Below are positions 24,687-34,186 of a stretch of DNA of 64,000 bases, one piece after another. Made by a program: the position numbers and the translations under genes. The stretch is from Ruminococcus sp. (lineage in GTDB: Bacteria > Bacillota > Clostridia > Oscillospirales > Ruminococcaceae). Each line of letters begins with the position of its first letter. Position 1 is the first letter of the stretch. The notes below the pieces were generated by a model, which did no database searches, was not told where the DNA came from, and worked only from the letters and a program-made list of their open reading frames with translations. The stretch covers positions 124,001 through 188,000 of the forward strand of contig SVNK01000003.1 in assembly GCA_015066935.1 (NCBI GenBank), read 5' to 3'.

Positions 24687-27035
24687 TTTCCAGAATGCGA
24701 AGAACTGTTCAACATCGTATGCGATTTCAGGGAAATCGTGGCACAGACTGTCATAGCGGAACATCTGGTTAATCGTCTGGACTCCGCCCGAAAAGAGGGT
24801 CCACACAAGTGAAAAGCACAGTGCACCGCTGATGATTTTTTTCAGTGTACGGCTTTCGGATTTTGTATATACAAGGAAAATGACTGCAAATGCACCAAGA
24901 AGCGACTGCCATGCAAAGTCCACCATGTAACGCACAGCATATCCGCTTTCCCATACGGAAGCAATAATAATCAGCGGGACGATTACACACGGAACAGCTG
25001 TAAAAACTGCTGAACGGATTCTTGTTCCTTTATCGGGGAGAGTTTTCAGAGCCTTTCCGCCGAAGAAATAAGCGAACATCGGTAATGCCATGAAGAAAAG
25101 TCCTGAGACATTATGCGTAGAGGTGAGGTCTCTGTAGAAGAAGCCGCCGACTCCGAGAGAACTGAATTCGGCTGAAACGATGGGATAAAGAGGCGAGATT
25201 CTCGGTGGAGAAAACAGGTAATTGTATATTGCGATAAGTGAAAGCTGAGGGTGGAACTGAGCCTTTGTAAAATCATTGATAGTGAGTGAATACTGGATTC
25301 CGAATTCAAACGGCGAGCCGAATCTGCTGAAATTGTAAGCCATCTGGACGATTCCGAGTGCTGCCATAGGAATGAAAGCACAGCAGAGATAGGCTGTTCC
25401 CGACTTGCTGAAGAGTTTGTCGGAAGATTTTGTTTTCATTTTCGGAAGTGCCGCTGCCATGAAAAGTGCTGCACAGATACAGTAAAGCACGAGTGTAGGA
25501 CGTGAAAGCACGGCAACTGCAAACAAGGCAGAGGCAGCTGTTGTCCGTGGAAGCGATATTTTGCCGTTTCCGAGGATGTTTGCGCTCATCAGGAAATAAA
25601 CCGCCCATGTAAGGAAGGCAAATCCTGCTGCCATAGCGGTTTCGTAGAAAAGCGGACGTCCTATGCTGAACCAGATTCCGCTTACCGCTTCAATTATTAT
25701 GAGACTGATTATGTAAAGTCCGCATGGGAGAGAGGGAAAGAATTTCCTTATAAAGGCAGTAAAAGCCATTGCGAGTCCGACTATGCCGATTATTGCGAAA
25801 AGGAGAATTGCGGCGGCATCAGGAAGGAAGTACCCTGTAATCAGGTGATATGGCATAAACAGGAGAATTACGGGAGCGATTCCGTAGTAGGAATAATATT
25901 TTCCGTTATAGAAAACATGGTCCCATTTAATATCAATGCCTTCATGCTCACGGTAAAGTCTGTCGAAGGGAGCTTCAAACTCAAGGAGGTCGTCGGCAGG
26001 CTTGATGAGAAGCGACGAGCTGCCGTTTTCAAATGCTTCAACGAGCTCCTGAGACATCTGATTTCCCTCGGTATTACGGAAGAATTCAGAAGGGCTGACA
26101 TCACCGAGCTTATATACCGTAACCCATACGGCAAGAATAACAGTCAGCGCAGTAATGATGGAAGCCGAAGTGTTTACGGTCTTTTTGTTTTCGGACACAC
26201 TGCGGCTGAGCAGAGTGCTGTTCATAACAGCAAAGATGAGTGTTCCGAGCACTGTAATAATCCAGAATCTCAGCCACGATATTACGATAGGGGACGGAGT
26301 GTTCAGGACGATGCTTTTAAGGTATACATCACCGTCGGGAATGATATGCAGACGGAGACTTCCGACCTTTCCCGAAAGCTGAAATTCAATAAAATGTGAC
26401 TGTGCCCTGTCTTTGACGATACGACCTTCGGCAACGGAATTTCTGTAAACTGTTGTCTGGGTTTCGTCCATAGCGTCGGCAAAAACGACAGCAGAGCGTG
26501 CTTTTTCGCTGAAATTGAGTCCGATTCTGGCATTTCCGACTTCAATATCCGGATTATCAATTACAATTACGGCTTCTTTGCCGCCTTTTATCAGAAGGTC
26601 GCCTTTTTTGGGACGCATTTCAGTATTTTCGCTGCCTTCGAAGAGCTTTGCAGAGAGTATCATTTTGTCAAAATCTGCGAAGGAAAGTCTGTAAGCGGGC
26701 AGATTAAAGACGGTCACTTCAAGAATTGAGGCAACAAGCATGAGCTTTATTGCAAAAGCGGCACAGGAATTTCTCTTGTTATTGTCGAGAGCAGTAATTC
26801 CCCATGCAGCAAGCGGGACCAGACCGAGTATGAAATAAGCTCCGCCATAGTTTCCTGTATCAATTATGCGGAGGCTGTCAGCGATTACTGCTGCAAATAT
26901 CAGAAAAGGTACTGATTTTGAAAATAGTGCGGATCTGCGAGAATTCTTATCGGCTCCATATCTGATTGAGCGATAGAAAAAATATGTTGAAGCTGATGAA
27001 ATCACCAGCATAAATATCAGTGGGATAAGTTCCAT
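24684..27035 (-). CDS. Large multi-helix membrane protein, GT-C glycosyltransferase-like
   Basis: A 783-residue protein with about 14-16 predicted membrane helices. Between the first set of helices (to about residue 125) and the next (about 250) lies a soluble beta-rich domain of about 110 residues (VIVIDNPDIEVGNARIGLNF, FIEFQLSGKVGSLRLHII) that looks like a small jelly roll. A second outer loop (about residues 310-385) contains REHEGIDIKWDHVFYNGKYY and is Asp/Glu/Tyr-rich. The topology recalls GT-C lipid-dependent glycosyltransferases and related YfhO-like proteins, but I cannot assign a family with confidence. It is monocistronic. A MITE-like repeat lies immediately upstream of its start. 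Confidence 0.7.
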   Translation of the reverse strand: MELIPLIFMLVISSASTYFFYRSIRYGADKNSRRSALFSKSVPFLIFAAVIADSLRIIDTGNYGGAYFILGLVPLAAWGITALDNNKRNSCAAFAIKLMLVASILEVTVFNLPAYRLSFADFDKMILSAKLFEGSENTEMRPKKGDLLIKGGKEAVIVIDNPDIEVGNARIGLNFSEKARSAVVFADAMDETQTTVYRNSVAEGRIVKDRAQSHFIEFQLSGKVGSLRLHIIPDGDVYLKSIVLNTPSPIVISWLRFWIITVLGTLIFAVMNSTLLSRSVSENKKTVNTSASIITALTVILAVWVTVYKLGDVSPSEFFRNTEGNQMSQELVEAFENGSSSLLIKPADDLLEFEAPFDRLYREHEGIDIKWDHVFYNGKYYSYYGIAPVILLFMPYHLITGYFLPDAAAILLFAIIGIVGLAMAFTAFIRKFFPSLPCGLYIISLIIIEAVSGIWFSIGRPLFYETAMAAGFAFLTWAVYFLMSANILGNGKISLPRTTAASALFAVAVLSRPTLVLYCICAALFMAAALPKMKTKSSDKLFSKSGTAYLCCAFIPMAALGIVQMAYNFSRFGSPFEFGIQYSLTINDFTKAQFHPQLSLIAIYNYLFSPPRISPLYPIVSAEFSSLGVGGFFYRDLTSTHNVSGLFFMALPMFAYFFGGKALKTLPDKGTRIRSAVFTAVPCVIVPLIIIASVWESGYAVRYMVDFAWQSLLGAFAVIFLVYTKSESRTLKKIISGALCFSLVWTLFSGGVQTINQMFRYDSLCHDFPEIAYDVEQFFAFWK

Positions 27036-27057
27036 TAAATACTCCGTTATTTACTTT

Positions 27058-27231
27058 AGGCAACACCGCACAAAGCCCGCCTGACGGCTTTGCACGAAAT
27101 CTGCTTGCATATTTTTCGCCATTCCGCACATAAATTTCTTGACATACGTCAGTATGCCTTCGGAATTTCTGTACAATCTGACGAAAAATCTGACTTCGCA
27201 TCTTTCGCACAAGCTCTGTGCGGTATTGCCT
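27058..27231. repeat. MITE-like palindromic element
   Basis: A 174-bp non-coding element with imperfect terminal inverted repeats: AGGCAACACCGCACAAAGC at the left end and, read inward from the right, AGGCAATACCGCACAGAGC (2 mismatches in 19). Interior symmetry continues (ATTTTTCG and CGAAAAAT, ATTCCG and CGGAAT), so a transcript would fold into a long hairpin. No transposase is present. A partial relative occurs at 59016-59060. Confidence 0.75.
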
Positions 27232-27329
27232 TTATTACAATATTATTATAATATGCTGTGTTCATTTTGTCAATAATTCAGCAGGCATAATGGCAAGTTG
27301 TGTTAAACAATCAACAATATTTGGAGAAT

Positions 27330-27364
27330 GAAGAAGCTCCCGCCCGATAATGTCAGGTGGGAGC
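27330..27364 (-). terminator. Terminator of the queA-to-kinase gene run
   Basis: On the minus strand GCTCCCACC, an 11-nt loop, GGCGGGAGC, then TTCTTC. The stem is strong but the U tract is weak. Confidence 0.6.
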
Positions 27365-27374
27365 AGATATGATG

Positions 27375-28214
27375 TTATTTTTCATTTACGTAAGCAATAA
27401 GCTTTCCGAGACAACTCTCGAAGCAGCTTCCGTACCAGACCTCGTCTGCGACGGGAAGTGTTTCTGTAATGCAGTCGTATGTGAATCCGACTGCCATTTC
27501 AAGAGACTGTTCAAGACTTTTTCCGAGTGTAACGGCTCCCGTGAATACGGAAGCAAATATATCGCCTGTACCGTGCATGATACGGTTTATATTATCTCTG
27601 AAAGAAAAGTAGAACTGTCCGCTTTGAGAATCATAAGCCGCAGCTCCGTGTCTGCGGTCATCGAGACGTACTCCCGTAAGAACCGGTCTGCTGCATCCGA
27701 GCTGTGAGAGTTTTACGAGAATGTCCCTGATATATTTTTCGTCATAATCCTCAGTATACGGCAGACCAAGCATAAACGAGGCTTCGGTCATATTGGGGAT
27801 AATGAAATCAGCTTTTGAGCAGAGTTTTTTCATTTCAGTGACGATTTCGTCGGTAAAGCCGGCATACAGTCTGCCTGAATCACCCATTGCAGGGTCTACG
27901 ATAATGAAGGTATCGTCATCGCTGAAGTCGTCAAAGAGCTTTGAGACGATTTCAGCCTGCTCCTTTGAACCGAGATACCCCGTATATATGGCATTGAATT
28001 TGAGTCCGATGCTTTTCCAATGCTGAGCAATTCCCTCAATATCACCTGTGAGATCACGGAAAGTATATCCCTTGAAGCCGCCTGTGTGGGTTGAAAGTAC
28101 GGCTGTCGGGATGACCGCCGTTTCGATTCCCATGGCTGAGATGACGGGAAGTGCGACGGTCAGTGAGCATTTTCCGAAGCACGAAATGTCCTGTACAGTA
28201 ACAATTCTTTTCAT
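27375..28214 (-). CDS. Pyridoxamine/pyridoxal kinase (ribokinase family)
   Basis: A protein of about 280 residues with the PdxK/PdxY pattern: VTVQDISCFGKCSLTVALPV at the start, AVLSTHTGGF, FIIVDPAMGDSGRLYAGF, PNMTEASFMLGLPY and the C-terminal anion-hole/catalytic block MHGTGDIFASVFTGA with the catalytic Asp. It phosphorylates B6 vitamers with ATP in the PLP salvage pathway. Start is uncertain: ATG at 28214 gives the usual N-terminus, ATG at 28223 adds three residues, and neither has a strong SD. It follows nfo by 15 bp or less, so translational coupling is likely. Gene symbol could be pdxK or pdxY. Confidence 0.88.
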   Translation of the reverse strand: MKRIVTVQDISCFGKCSLTVALPVISAMGIETAVIPTAVLSTHTGGFKGYTFRDLTGDIEGIAQHWKSIGLKFNAIYTGYLGSKEQAEIVSKLFDDFSDDDTFIIVDPAMGDSGRLYAGFTDEIVTEMKKLCSKADFIIPNMTEASFMLGLPYTEDYDEKYIRDILVKLSQLGCSRPVLTGVRLDDRRHGAAAYDSQSGQFYFSFRDNINRIMHGTGDIFASVFTGAVTLGKSLEQSLEMAVGFTYDCITETLPVADEVWYGSCFESCLGKLIAYVNEK

Positions 28215-28229
28215 TGTGACCATTCTTTC

Positions 28230-29063
28230 TTAATCGCTGTAATTACTGCGAAGGAATGCGATTTCCTCTGCATAGCCGTCAATATCGTTGGGGGTTTCGA
28301 GGATAACGGGGAGTCCTTTGAGTGTGGGATGGTTAATCACACGTATCAGAGCTTCTGCACCGATATGTCCCTGACCGATTTTAGCGTGTCTGTCCTTGTG
28401 GGCACCGAGAGGATTCATGCTGTCATTCATGTGGATTGTCTTGAGTCTGTCAAGACCTATAACACGGTCGAACTGTTCCAGAACGCCGTCAAGGTTATTG
28501 ACAATATCGTATCCTGCGTCCCAGACGTGGCAGGTATCAAGGCAGACTCCGAGTTTTTCACTCAGATTTGTTCTGTCGATTATTGCACGCAGCTCCTCAA
28601 ATGTACGTCCCACCTCAGAGCCTTTTCCTGCCATAGTTTCAAGGAGGACTGTGGTGGTCTGTTCTTTTTTGAGCACAGTATTCAGGCAGTCGGCAATAAG
28701 GTCGATACCGACATCAGCACCCTGTTTTACGTGTGAGCCGGGATGGAAATTGTAGTAATTACAGGGAGTTGCCTCCATTCTTTCGAGGTCGTCAGCAAAA
28801 GCTTCACGTGCGAAGCGGCGGATATTCTCGTCTGCCGCACAAGCGTTGAGCGTGTAGGGAGCATGAGCGACAAGCTTTCCGAAGTTATTTTCTTCGGCAA
28901 GTGTGCAGAAAGCGGCAGCATCTTCGGGGTCAATGGCTTTGGCAGAGCCGCCTCGTGGATTTCTTGTAAAGAAAGCAAAAGTATTTGCGTCAATATCGAG
29001 AGCCTGTCTGCCCATGGCGAGATAGCCCTTTGACGAAGAAAGGTGACATCCGATATACAGCAT
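28230..29063 (-). CDS. nfo: Endonuclease IV
   Basis: A 277-residue AP endonuclease of the xylose-isomerase-like TIM-barrel fold that cuts 5' to abasic sites. The trinuclear zinc-site motifs are present: NFHPGSHV (about residues 107-114), [22 protein letters not shown] and [20 protein letters not shown], with the final LETPN. The frame extends upstream by 13 codons, but GGAGG six bases before the ATG at 29063 and the family N-terminus (MLYIGCHLS) fix the start. It lies between the cyclophilin and kinase genes in a long minus-strand gene run. Confidence 0.95.
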   Translation of the reverse strand: MLYIGCHLSSSKGYLAMGRQALDIDANTFAFFTRNPRGGSAKAIDPEDAAAFCTLAEENNFGKLVAHAPYTLNACAADENIRRFAREAFADDLERMEATPCNYYNFHPGSHVKQGADVGIDLIADCLNTVLKKEQTTTVLLETMAGKGSEVGRTFEELRAIIDRTNLSEKLGVCLDTCHVWDAGYDIVNNLDGVLEQFDRVIGLDRLKTIHMNDSMNPLGAHKDRHAKIGQGHIGAEALIRVINHPTLKGLPVILETPNDIDGYAEEIAFLRSNYSD

Positions 29064-29111
29064 AGAAACCTCCATAAAATATGCCGAGAACAGTCCCGGC
29101 ATAATTGTTTA

Positions 29112-29582
29112 TCATTCAATAGTAACTTTTTCCATAATCTGCGGGTCAAGAGGCATATCTCTGAAATCTGTTGCAGTTTCAGCGATTTCGTCAACAACCT
29201 CCATGCCTTCAACGACCTTGCCGAAAGCAGCGTACTGACCGTCGAGGTGGGGAGCGTCATCGTGCATGATGAAGAACTGTGAGCCTGCCGAGTCGGGAGC
29301 CATTGATCTTGCCATTGAGAGCACGCCTCTTGTGTGCTTGAGATCGTTCTTTACGCCGTTTGACGAGAACTCACCCTTGATGTTCCAGCCGGGACCGCCT
29401 GTGCCGTTGCCCTTGGGACATCCGCCCTGAATCATAAATCCGGGGATAACTCTGTGGAATGTAAGACCATCATAGAAACCGCTTTTTACGAGCTTCTCAA
29501 AGTTTTCACAGGAAATCGGAGCAATATCGGGGTAAAGCTCAATTTTGATTTTCTTTCCGTTTTTCATTTCGATTGTTATCAT
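29112..29582 (-). CDS. ppiB: Peptidyl-prolyl cis-trans isomerase, cyclophilin type
   Basis: A 156-residue single-domain cyclophilin that isomerises X-Pro bonds. Motifs: FHRVIPGFMIQGG (active-site Arg and Phe), GTGGPGW, GVLSMAR and GSQFFIMHDDAPHLDGQYAAFGKV. There is no signal peptide, so it is cytoplasmic. The start at 29582 follows GGAGG by eight bases; an upstream ATG five codons earlier overlaps that SD and was not chosen. Confidence 0.94.
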   Translation of the reverse strand: MITIEMKNGKKIKIELYPDIAPISCENFEKLVKSGFYDGLTFHRVIPGFMIQGGCPKGNGTGGPGWNIKGEFSSNGVKNDLKHTRGVLSMARSMAPDSAGSQFFIMHDDAPHLDGQYAAFGKVVEGMEVVDEIAETATDFRDMPLDPQIMEKVTIE

Positions 29583-29619
29583 TTTATATACCTCCATAAG
29601 ATATCTCCGCGAGGGAGCT

Positions 29620-29725
29620 TTAATCTATAATACGGACAGTTCCGGAGACAGTACCCTCGGAACGTGTTTTTGCGGTTGTCTGTACAGAAAGCACAGTTCC
29701 GTCTTATGTTGCAGCAGCAATAACC
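29620..29725 (-). pseudogene. Possible frameshifted 3' remnant of the repeat protein gene
   Basis: Directly after the stop of the short-repeat gene, the +1 frame on the minus strand reads DEVIAAAT, a TAA stop, then DGTVLSVQTTAKTRSEGTV and a stop at 29620. The composition is protein-like (alternating Thr/Val/Gly) and in line with an extracellular C-terminus, so the gene upstream may have lost its tail to a frameshift plus a nonsense change. Weak evidence: short, no homologue known to me. Confidence 0.3.
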
Positions 29726-30187
29726 TCATCCCTCAGCATATTCCGTACCGATAACTCTGCCGAGGAGGTCGGTAATGTACTCAATATGAGTGGGTGGTTC
29801 GGTAGTAGTCGGAGTTACAACATGGACCTCTGTTTTGACTACTCTGCCGAGAAGGTCAGTGACATATTCGATTTCGGTGTGTGTAACGTCCTCGGGAGCC
29901 ACCGTACCTATAACACGTCCGAGAAGGTCGGTAACGTATTGCACGTCAGGATTGCTGTAGTATTCAGTTGTCTGTACCTGAGTGTTTTTATCTGTGTTAC
30001 TGTTATTATTGACAGGTCTGTGAGAATCGCCTGCAATACCAATACTTATGCTCATCTGCTGTTTTCCTGAGGAGGGGGAGCTTTGGGTTTTGTCTTCAAG
30101 ACTTGCGGAGCACGATTTGCCTGCAATAACAACAAGAACACCTGCAAAAAAAGCGATAATAATTGCAATACCTTTCTGATTTTCCAT
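29726..30187 (-). CDS. Small exported protein with three YVTDLLGRV repeats
   Basis: A 153-residue protein of unknown function. The N-terminus is a signal anchor or signal peptide (GIAIIIAFFAGVLVVIAG, about residues 5-22, Cys at 26). A polar Ser/Asn/Thr-rich linker follows. The rest is three copies of a 12-residue motif, YVTDLLGRVIGT, YVTDLLGRVVKT and YITDLLGRVIGT, separated by Thr/Pro/Glu-rich spacers of 13-20 residues (TPTTTEPPTH). I do not recognise the motif from a named family; it could be a short binding peptide displayed outside the membrane. Sequence just downstream looks like a lost C-terminus. Confidence 0.65.
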   Translation of the reverse strand: MENQKGIAIIIAFFAGVLVVIAGKSCSASLEDKTQSSPSSGKQQMSISIGIAGDSHRPVNNNSNTDKNTQVQTTEYYSNPDVQYVTDLLGRVIGTVAPEDVTHTEIEYVTDLLGRVVKTEVHVVTPTTTEPPTHIEYITDLLGRVIGTEYAEG

Positions 30188-30312
30188 TTGTTACTCCTTA
30201 TAATGAATCAGGCATATGTTCATAAAGCAAGTATATCATAAAAAGTACCCGATGTCAATAGCGGTTATGCGACGGCAGAGAGCAGCCGATGTGTGTGATG
30301 ATGTCGGGAAAA

Positions 30313-31455
30313 CTATGAAATATCGGGGAATTCATTGTTCTTGAAAGACTTGTATGCTTTGCTGATAGTGCGGCTCATAGCGGAGAGGTATTTTTTGTCG
30401 TAGGGGACAAAAAGGTAGGCTTCATCTCCGAATTCCTCGCAGTTATAAAGCTCCTCGCCGAAGTGTTTCAGAGCTATTCTGTCAACGTCTGCCGGAAAGC
30501 TCATACCTCCGCTGTAGAAATTGTAGTACATATCCGTGAAGCGGAGTCCTTCCTCGTTGAAAAGCTCCGTTGTAAGTTCACCGCCGAGCGTTTTTACAAA
30601 GAAATCACGCACATCGGTTTTTCCTGATTTTACGGCGGCGAGTTCTTCGGCGAAAAATTCCGAAATTTCCTCGTTGATCATGTTATGCTTTATCATCCAG
30701 AGAAGATATGCCGAAATATGGTTTGCACCGTTTATTTCATCGGTATCAAGATCTTTTTCGGTGATTTTGTGTGAATGGTCGTAAAGGCAGTCGATGCGGT
30801 TCATGAGGTCGTCCGAGACAACGCAGGGACGTTCTGTATCAATGATGTGTGAATTTTCGTTGAGCAGGTCTATAAGTGCTGCGGAACAGAACTTGTTTTT
30901 ATAGTCGATTTCACGGCGATAAAGCGGGATTACCTGATAGAATCTCACGATCTCGTTATTGCCGAGATTACAGCTGCGTGCGTCCTCGCCGTTCGGAGGA
31001 ACGACGAGCAATGCTCCGCAGAACTGAGTGCTGTCGGCAAAATTCGTATCAAAGCTTATGGTATGACCCTGTGCGAGCCATGTACCGTCCTTAACAGGCA
31101 TTTTAGCGATGATTTCCGTAAGTGTAAACGGCCAGAAATCCTCGTTGTCGAAGCTTTCTGTATTCCATTCGGGCGGCAGGCTGAATACGAGTTCCGCACG
31201 GTTTCTGATGACAATTCCTTTACTGTCCGTTACAGTCATTTCATGGGCACCCATACCCATTGTCACGACAGTATAACAGTGTTTTTTTCTGTCGGGAGGA
31301 ATGATACAGAATTTAAGGCGGATTTCCTTGGGGTCGGTTTCTTCGAGAGCACGTCTGATTTTACCGTAATTCTTTTCGATGAAAGCTTCGATTTTTTCTT
31401 CTTCTTCCGCAGTATAGAATGGGAGTTCGTTTTTACTTTTTGTTTTCTTCTTCAA
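30313..31455 (-). CDS. Suppressor-of-fused (SUFU) domain protein
   Basis: A 380-residue soluble protein. Residues about 25-200 match bacterial SUFU-like domains: CYTVVTMGMGAHEMTVT, AELVFSLPPEWNTESF, the block WLAQGHTISFDTNFADST and ALLVVPPNGEDA. Bacterial SUFU proteins are often linked with immunity to contact-dependent toxins, but no toxin gene is adjacent here. The C-terminal 170 residues (TELFNEEGLRFTDMYYNF, FPADVDRIALKHFGEE) are unassigned. The start is TTG at 31455 with GGAGG eight bases upstream; it overlaps the end of the HAD phosphatase gene by 23 bp, so the two are probably translationally coupled. Confidence 0.78.
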   Translation of the reverse strand: MKKKTKSKNELPFYTAEEEEKIEAFIEKNYGKIRRALEETDPKEIRLKFCIIPPDRKKHCYTVVTMGMGAHEMTVTDSKGIVIRNRAELVFSLPPEWNTESFDNEDFWPFTLTEIIAKMPVKDGTWLAQGHTISFDTNFADSTQFCGALLVVPPNGEDARSCNLGNNEIVRFYQVIPLYRREIDYKNKFCSAALIDLLNENSHIIDTERPCVVSDDLMNRIDCLYDHSHKITEKDLDTDEINGANHISAYLLWMIKHNMINEEISEFFAEELAAVKSGKTDVRDFFVKTLGGELTTELFNEEGLRFTDMYYNFYSGGMSFPADVDRIALKHFGEELYNCEEFGDEAYLFVPYDKKYLSAMSRTISKAYKSFKNNEFPDIS

Positions 31456-32110
31456 GTCTTTCGCCTCCGTTCAGTATAATTTCAGTTATATCTGAGGGAG
31501 CTGCGGCGATATGGTCAGCGCCCTCTGCGGTAAGCTCCTCACGGTTTCTGAATCCCCACAGACATCCGATCGAATCAATACCGGCGTTGTTTGCAAGACG
31601 TATATCGACGTTGCTGTCGCCTATGATCCATACCTTATTCGGTACGTCGGGGATCCGAGCGAAGATTTCTACGAGAATAGCTGTATCAGGCTTCTTGGGA
31701 CGATAATCGCAGCCTCCCAGAACAGAAACGAAATCAATGCCGGGCAGGAGTGTGTCCACGATTTCACGAGCAGCGTCCTGAGGCTTGTTTGTAGCAACAG
31801 CCATGACAACGCCGTGTTCGGAGAGTATATGCAGAGTGTCGGCAATACCGTCATAGAGACGTGTTTTGTCAAGTGAGTGGACACTGTAGTATTCATCGAA
31901 CAGACTGCAAAGAGCTTCCGTATCGTACTTTCTGTCGTCAGGGAGAGCACGGAAACAGAGCTTTTGTTTGCCGTTTCCGACAAACTTCTTGTACGTTTCG
32001 TATGAATGTACGGGACAGCCGAGTTTTTCAAGTCCGTAATTCACGGCGTCACCAAGGTCTTCAATGGTGTTTGCAAGAGTGCCGTCAAGATCAAAAATAG
32101 CAGTAATCAT
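31433..32110 (-). CDS. HAD-family phosphatase, phosphoglycolate phosphatase-like
   Basis: A 225-residue HAD subfamily IA hydrolase. Motif I is IFDLDGTLANT (nucleophile Asp and acid/base Asp at about residues 7 and 9), motif II lies in AVATNKPQ, motif III is the Lys in YRPKKPD and motif IV is WIIGDSNVDIRLANNAG. The helical cap (residues 16-85) is of the Gph/PpaX type. It may clear phosphoglycolate from DNA repair or hydrolyse pyrophosphate; the substrate cannot be fixed from sequence. Its 3' end overlaps the start of the SUFU gene. It follows tgt by 12 bp. Confidence 0.88.
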   Translation of the reverse strand: MITAIFDLDGTLANTIEDLGDAVNYGLEKLGCPVHSYETYKKFVGNGKQKLCFRALPDDRKYDTEALCSLFDEYYSVHSLDKTRLYDGIADTLHILSEHGVVMAVATNKPQDAAREIVDTLLPGIDFVSVLGGCDYRPKKPDTAILVEIFARIPDVPNKVWIIGDSNVDIRLANNAGIDSIGCLWGFRNREELTAEGADHIAAAPSDITEIILNGGERLEEENKK

Positions 32111-32122
32111 ATGAACCTCCGA

Positions 32123-33265
<1,143 letters not shown>

Positions 33266-33270
33266 TTAAA

Positions 33271-34176
33271 TTACAGCTCTGATTCGGGAGTTCTGTATTC
33301 GTGCTTTTCGTAGTATCCGATGAGTTCTCCTCGTTCATCACGGAGAGCCGTCATATAGGTATCTTTATTTTCGTCATCATAATGAGTGAGGAAGACTCTG
33401 TTGTTGTCGGGATCGTCTTCGAACCATTCAACGATGCTTCTGATTCTTTCATTTGATTCACTGTTGTGGCAGTCAAGAATCGACCGTCCGATAAGCTGCA
33501 TTCCGCCCATTGAAGCGTATCGCTTTGCAGCAGCAGGATTGAGATAGACGATTGTGTGGTCAGTTTCGCAAATAACTATGGGAGCAATGTCAGCATCGAC
33601 AATGCTTCTGAAAAACGGTGAAATTTTCATTATATACTCCTTATTCAGTCGGATTGTTGTTTTTGGGGATCTTGGTCGTCTGATGATCAGAACGATGAGA
33701 GCTGCCGCAAGAATCATGTTGGTTATCGTGCAGATTTTCGGGTAGATTCCGAGCTCTGTTATTCCTGAGTTCAGAAAAAAGCACAGAATGGCAATACACA
33801 GACTGATATTACTGCAGCTCGTTATTAATCGCTGATATTCGGGGTTGTCATCGTAGCATTTCAGCATGATTCCTGCAAAAACTGAATAAATTACGATTAC
33901 ACCGCCGAATATGACAGGTAATATTCCGTAAAATCCATACATCAGTGATTTGAACATAAACGTAAACGGCATGATAAAAATGTCAAAAGGCGGAAACCCT
34001 GTTAATGCGTTGTCTGCGATGAGAAATCCGATTCTTGCTCCGAAATCGGGAAAATATTTGCTTACAACAAGTACGAAAATACCGCACAGCAATGTGACGC
34101 ATCCCGTTATCAGCGACAGGATGAATTCCGCACGCAGCTGTTTATGAGACAGAGGCGGTCTTTGTTTGTCTTTCAT
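33271..34176 (-). CDS. Membrane protein fused in frame to a PAS domain
   Basis: A 301-residue protein in two parts. Residues 1-175 hold four or five membrane helices (LSLITGCVTLLCGIFVLVV, FMFKSLMYGFYGILPVIFG, SLCIAILCFFLNSGI). Residues about 183-301 form a compact PAS-like domain (DADIAPIVICETDHTIVYLN, GRSILDCHNSESNERI, ALRDERGELIGYYEKHEYR), a form usually seen as a free-standing protein of about 110-120 residues. The start at 34176 follows GAGGA; longer N-terminal extensions lack an SD. Inside, AAGGAG lies six bases before the Met codon at 33630, so the PAS part can also be made alone. It sits between queA and tgt without an obvious functional link. Confidence 0.75.
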   Translation of the reverse strand: MKDKQRPPLSHKQLRAEFILSLITGCVTLLCGIFVLVVSKYFPDFGARIGFLIADNALTGFPPFDIFIMPFTFMFKSLMYGFYGILPVIFGGVIVIYSVFAGIMLKCYDDNPEYQRLITSCSNISLCIAILCFFLNSGITELGIYPKICTITNMILAAALIVLIIRRPRSPKTTIRLNKEYIMKISPFFRSIVDADIAPIVICETDHTIVYLNPAAAKRYASMGGMQLIGRSILDCHNSESNERIRSIVEWFEDDPDNNRVFLTHYDDENKDTYMTALRDERGELIGYYEKHEYRTPESEL

Positions 34177-34186
34177 AGCAGCTTCC

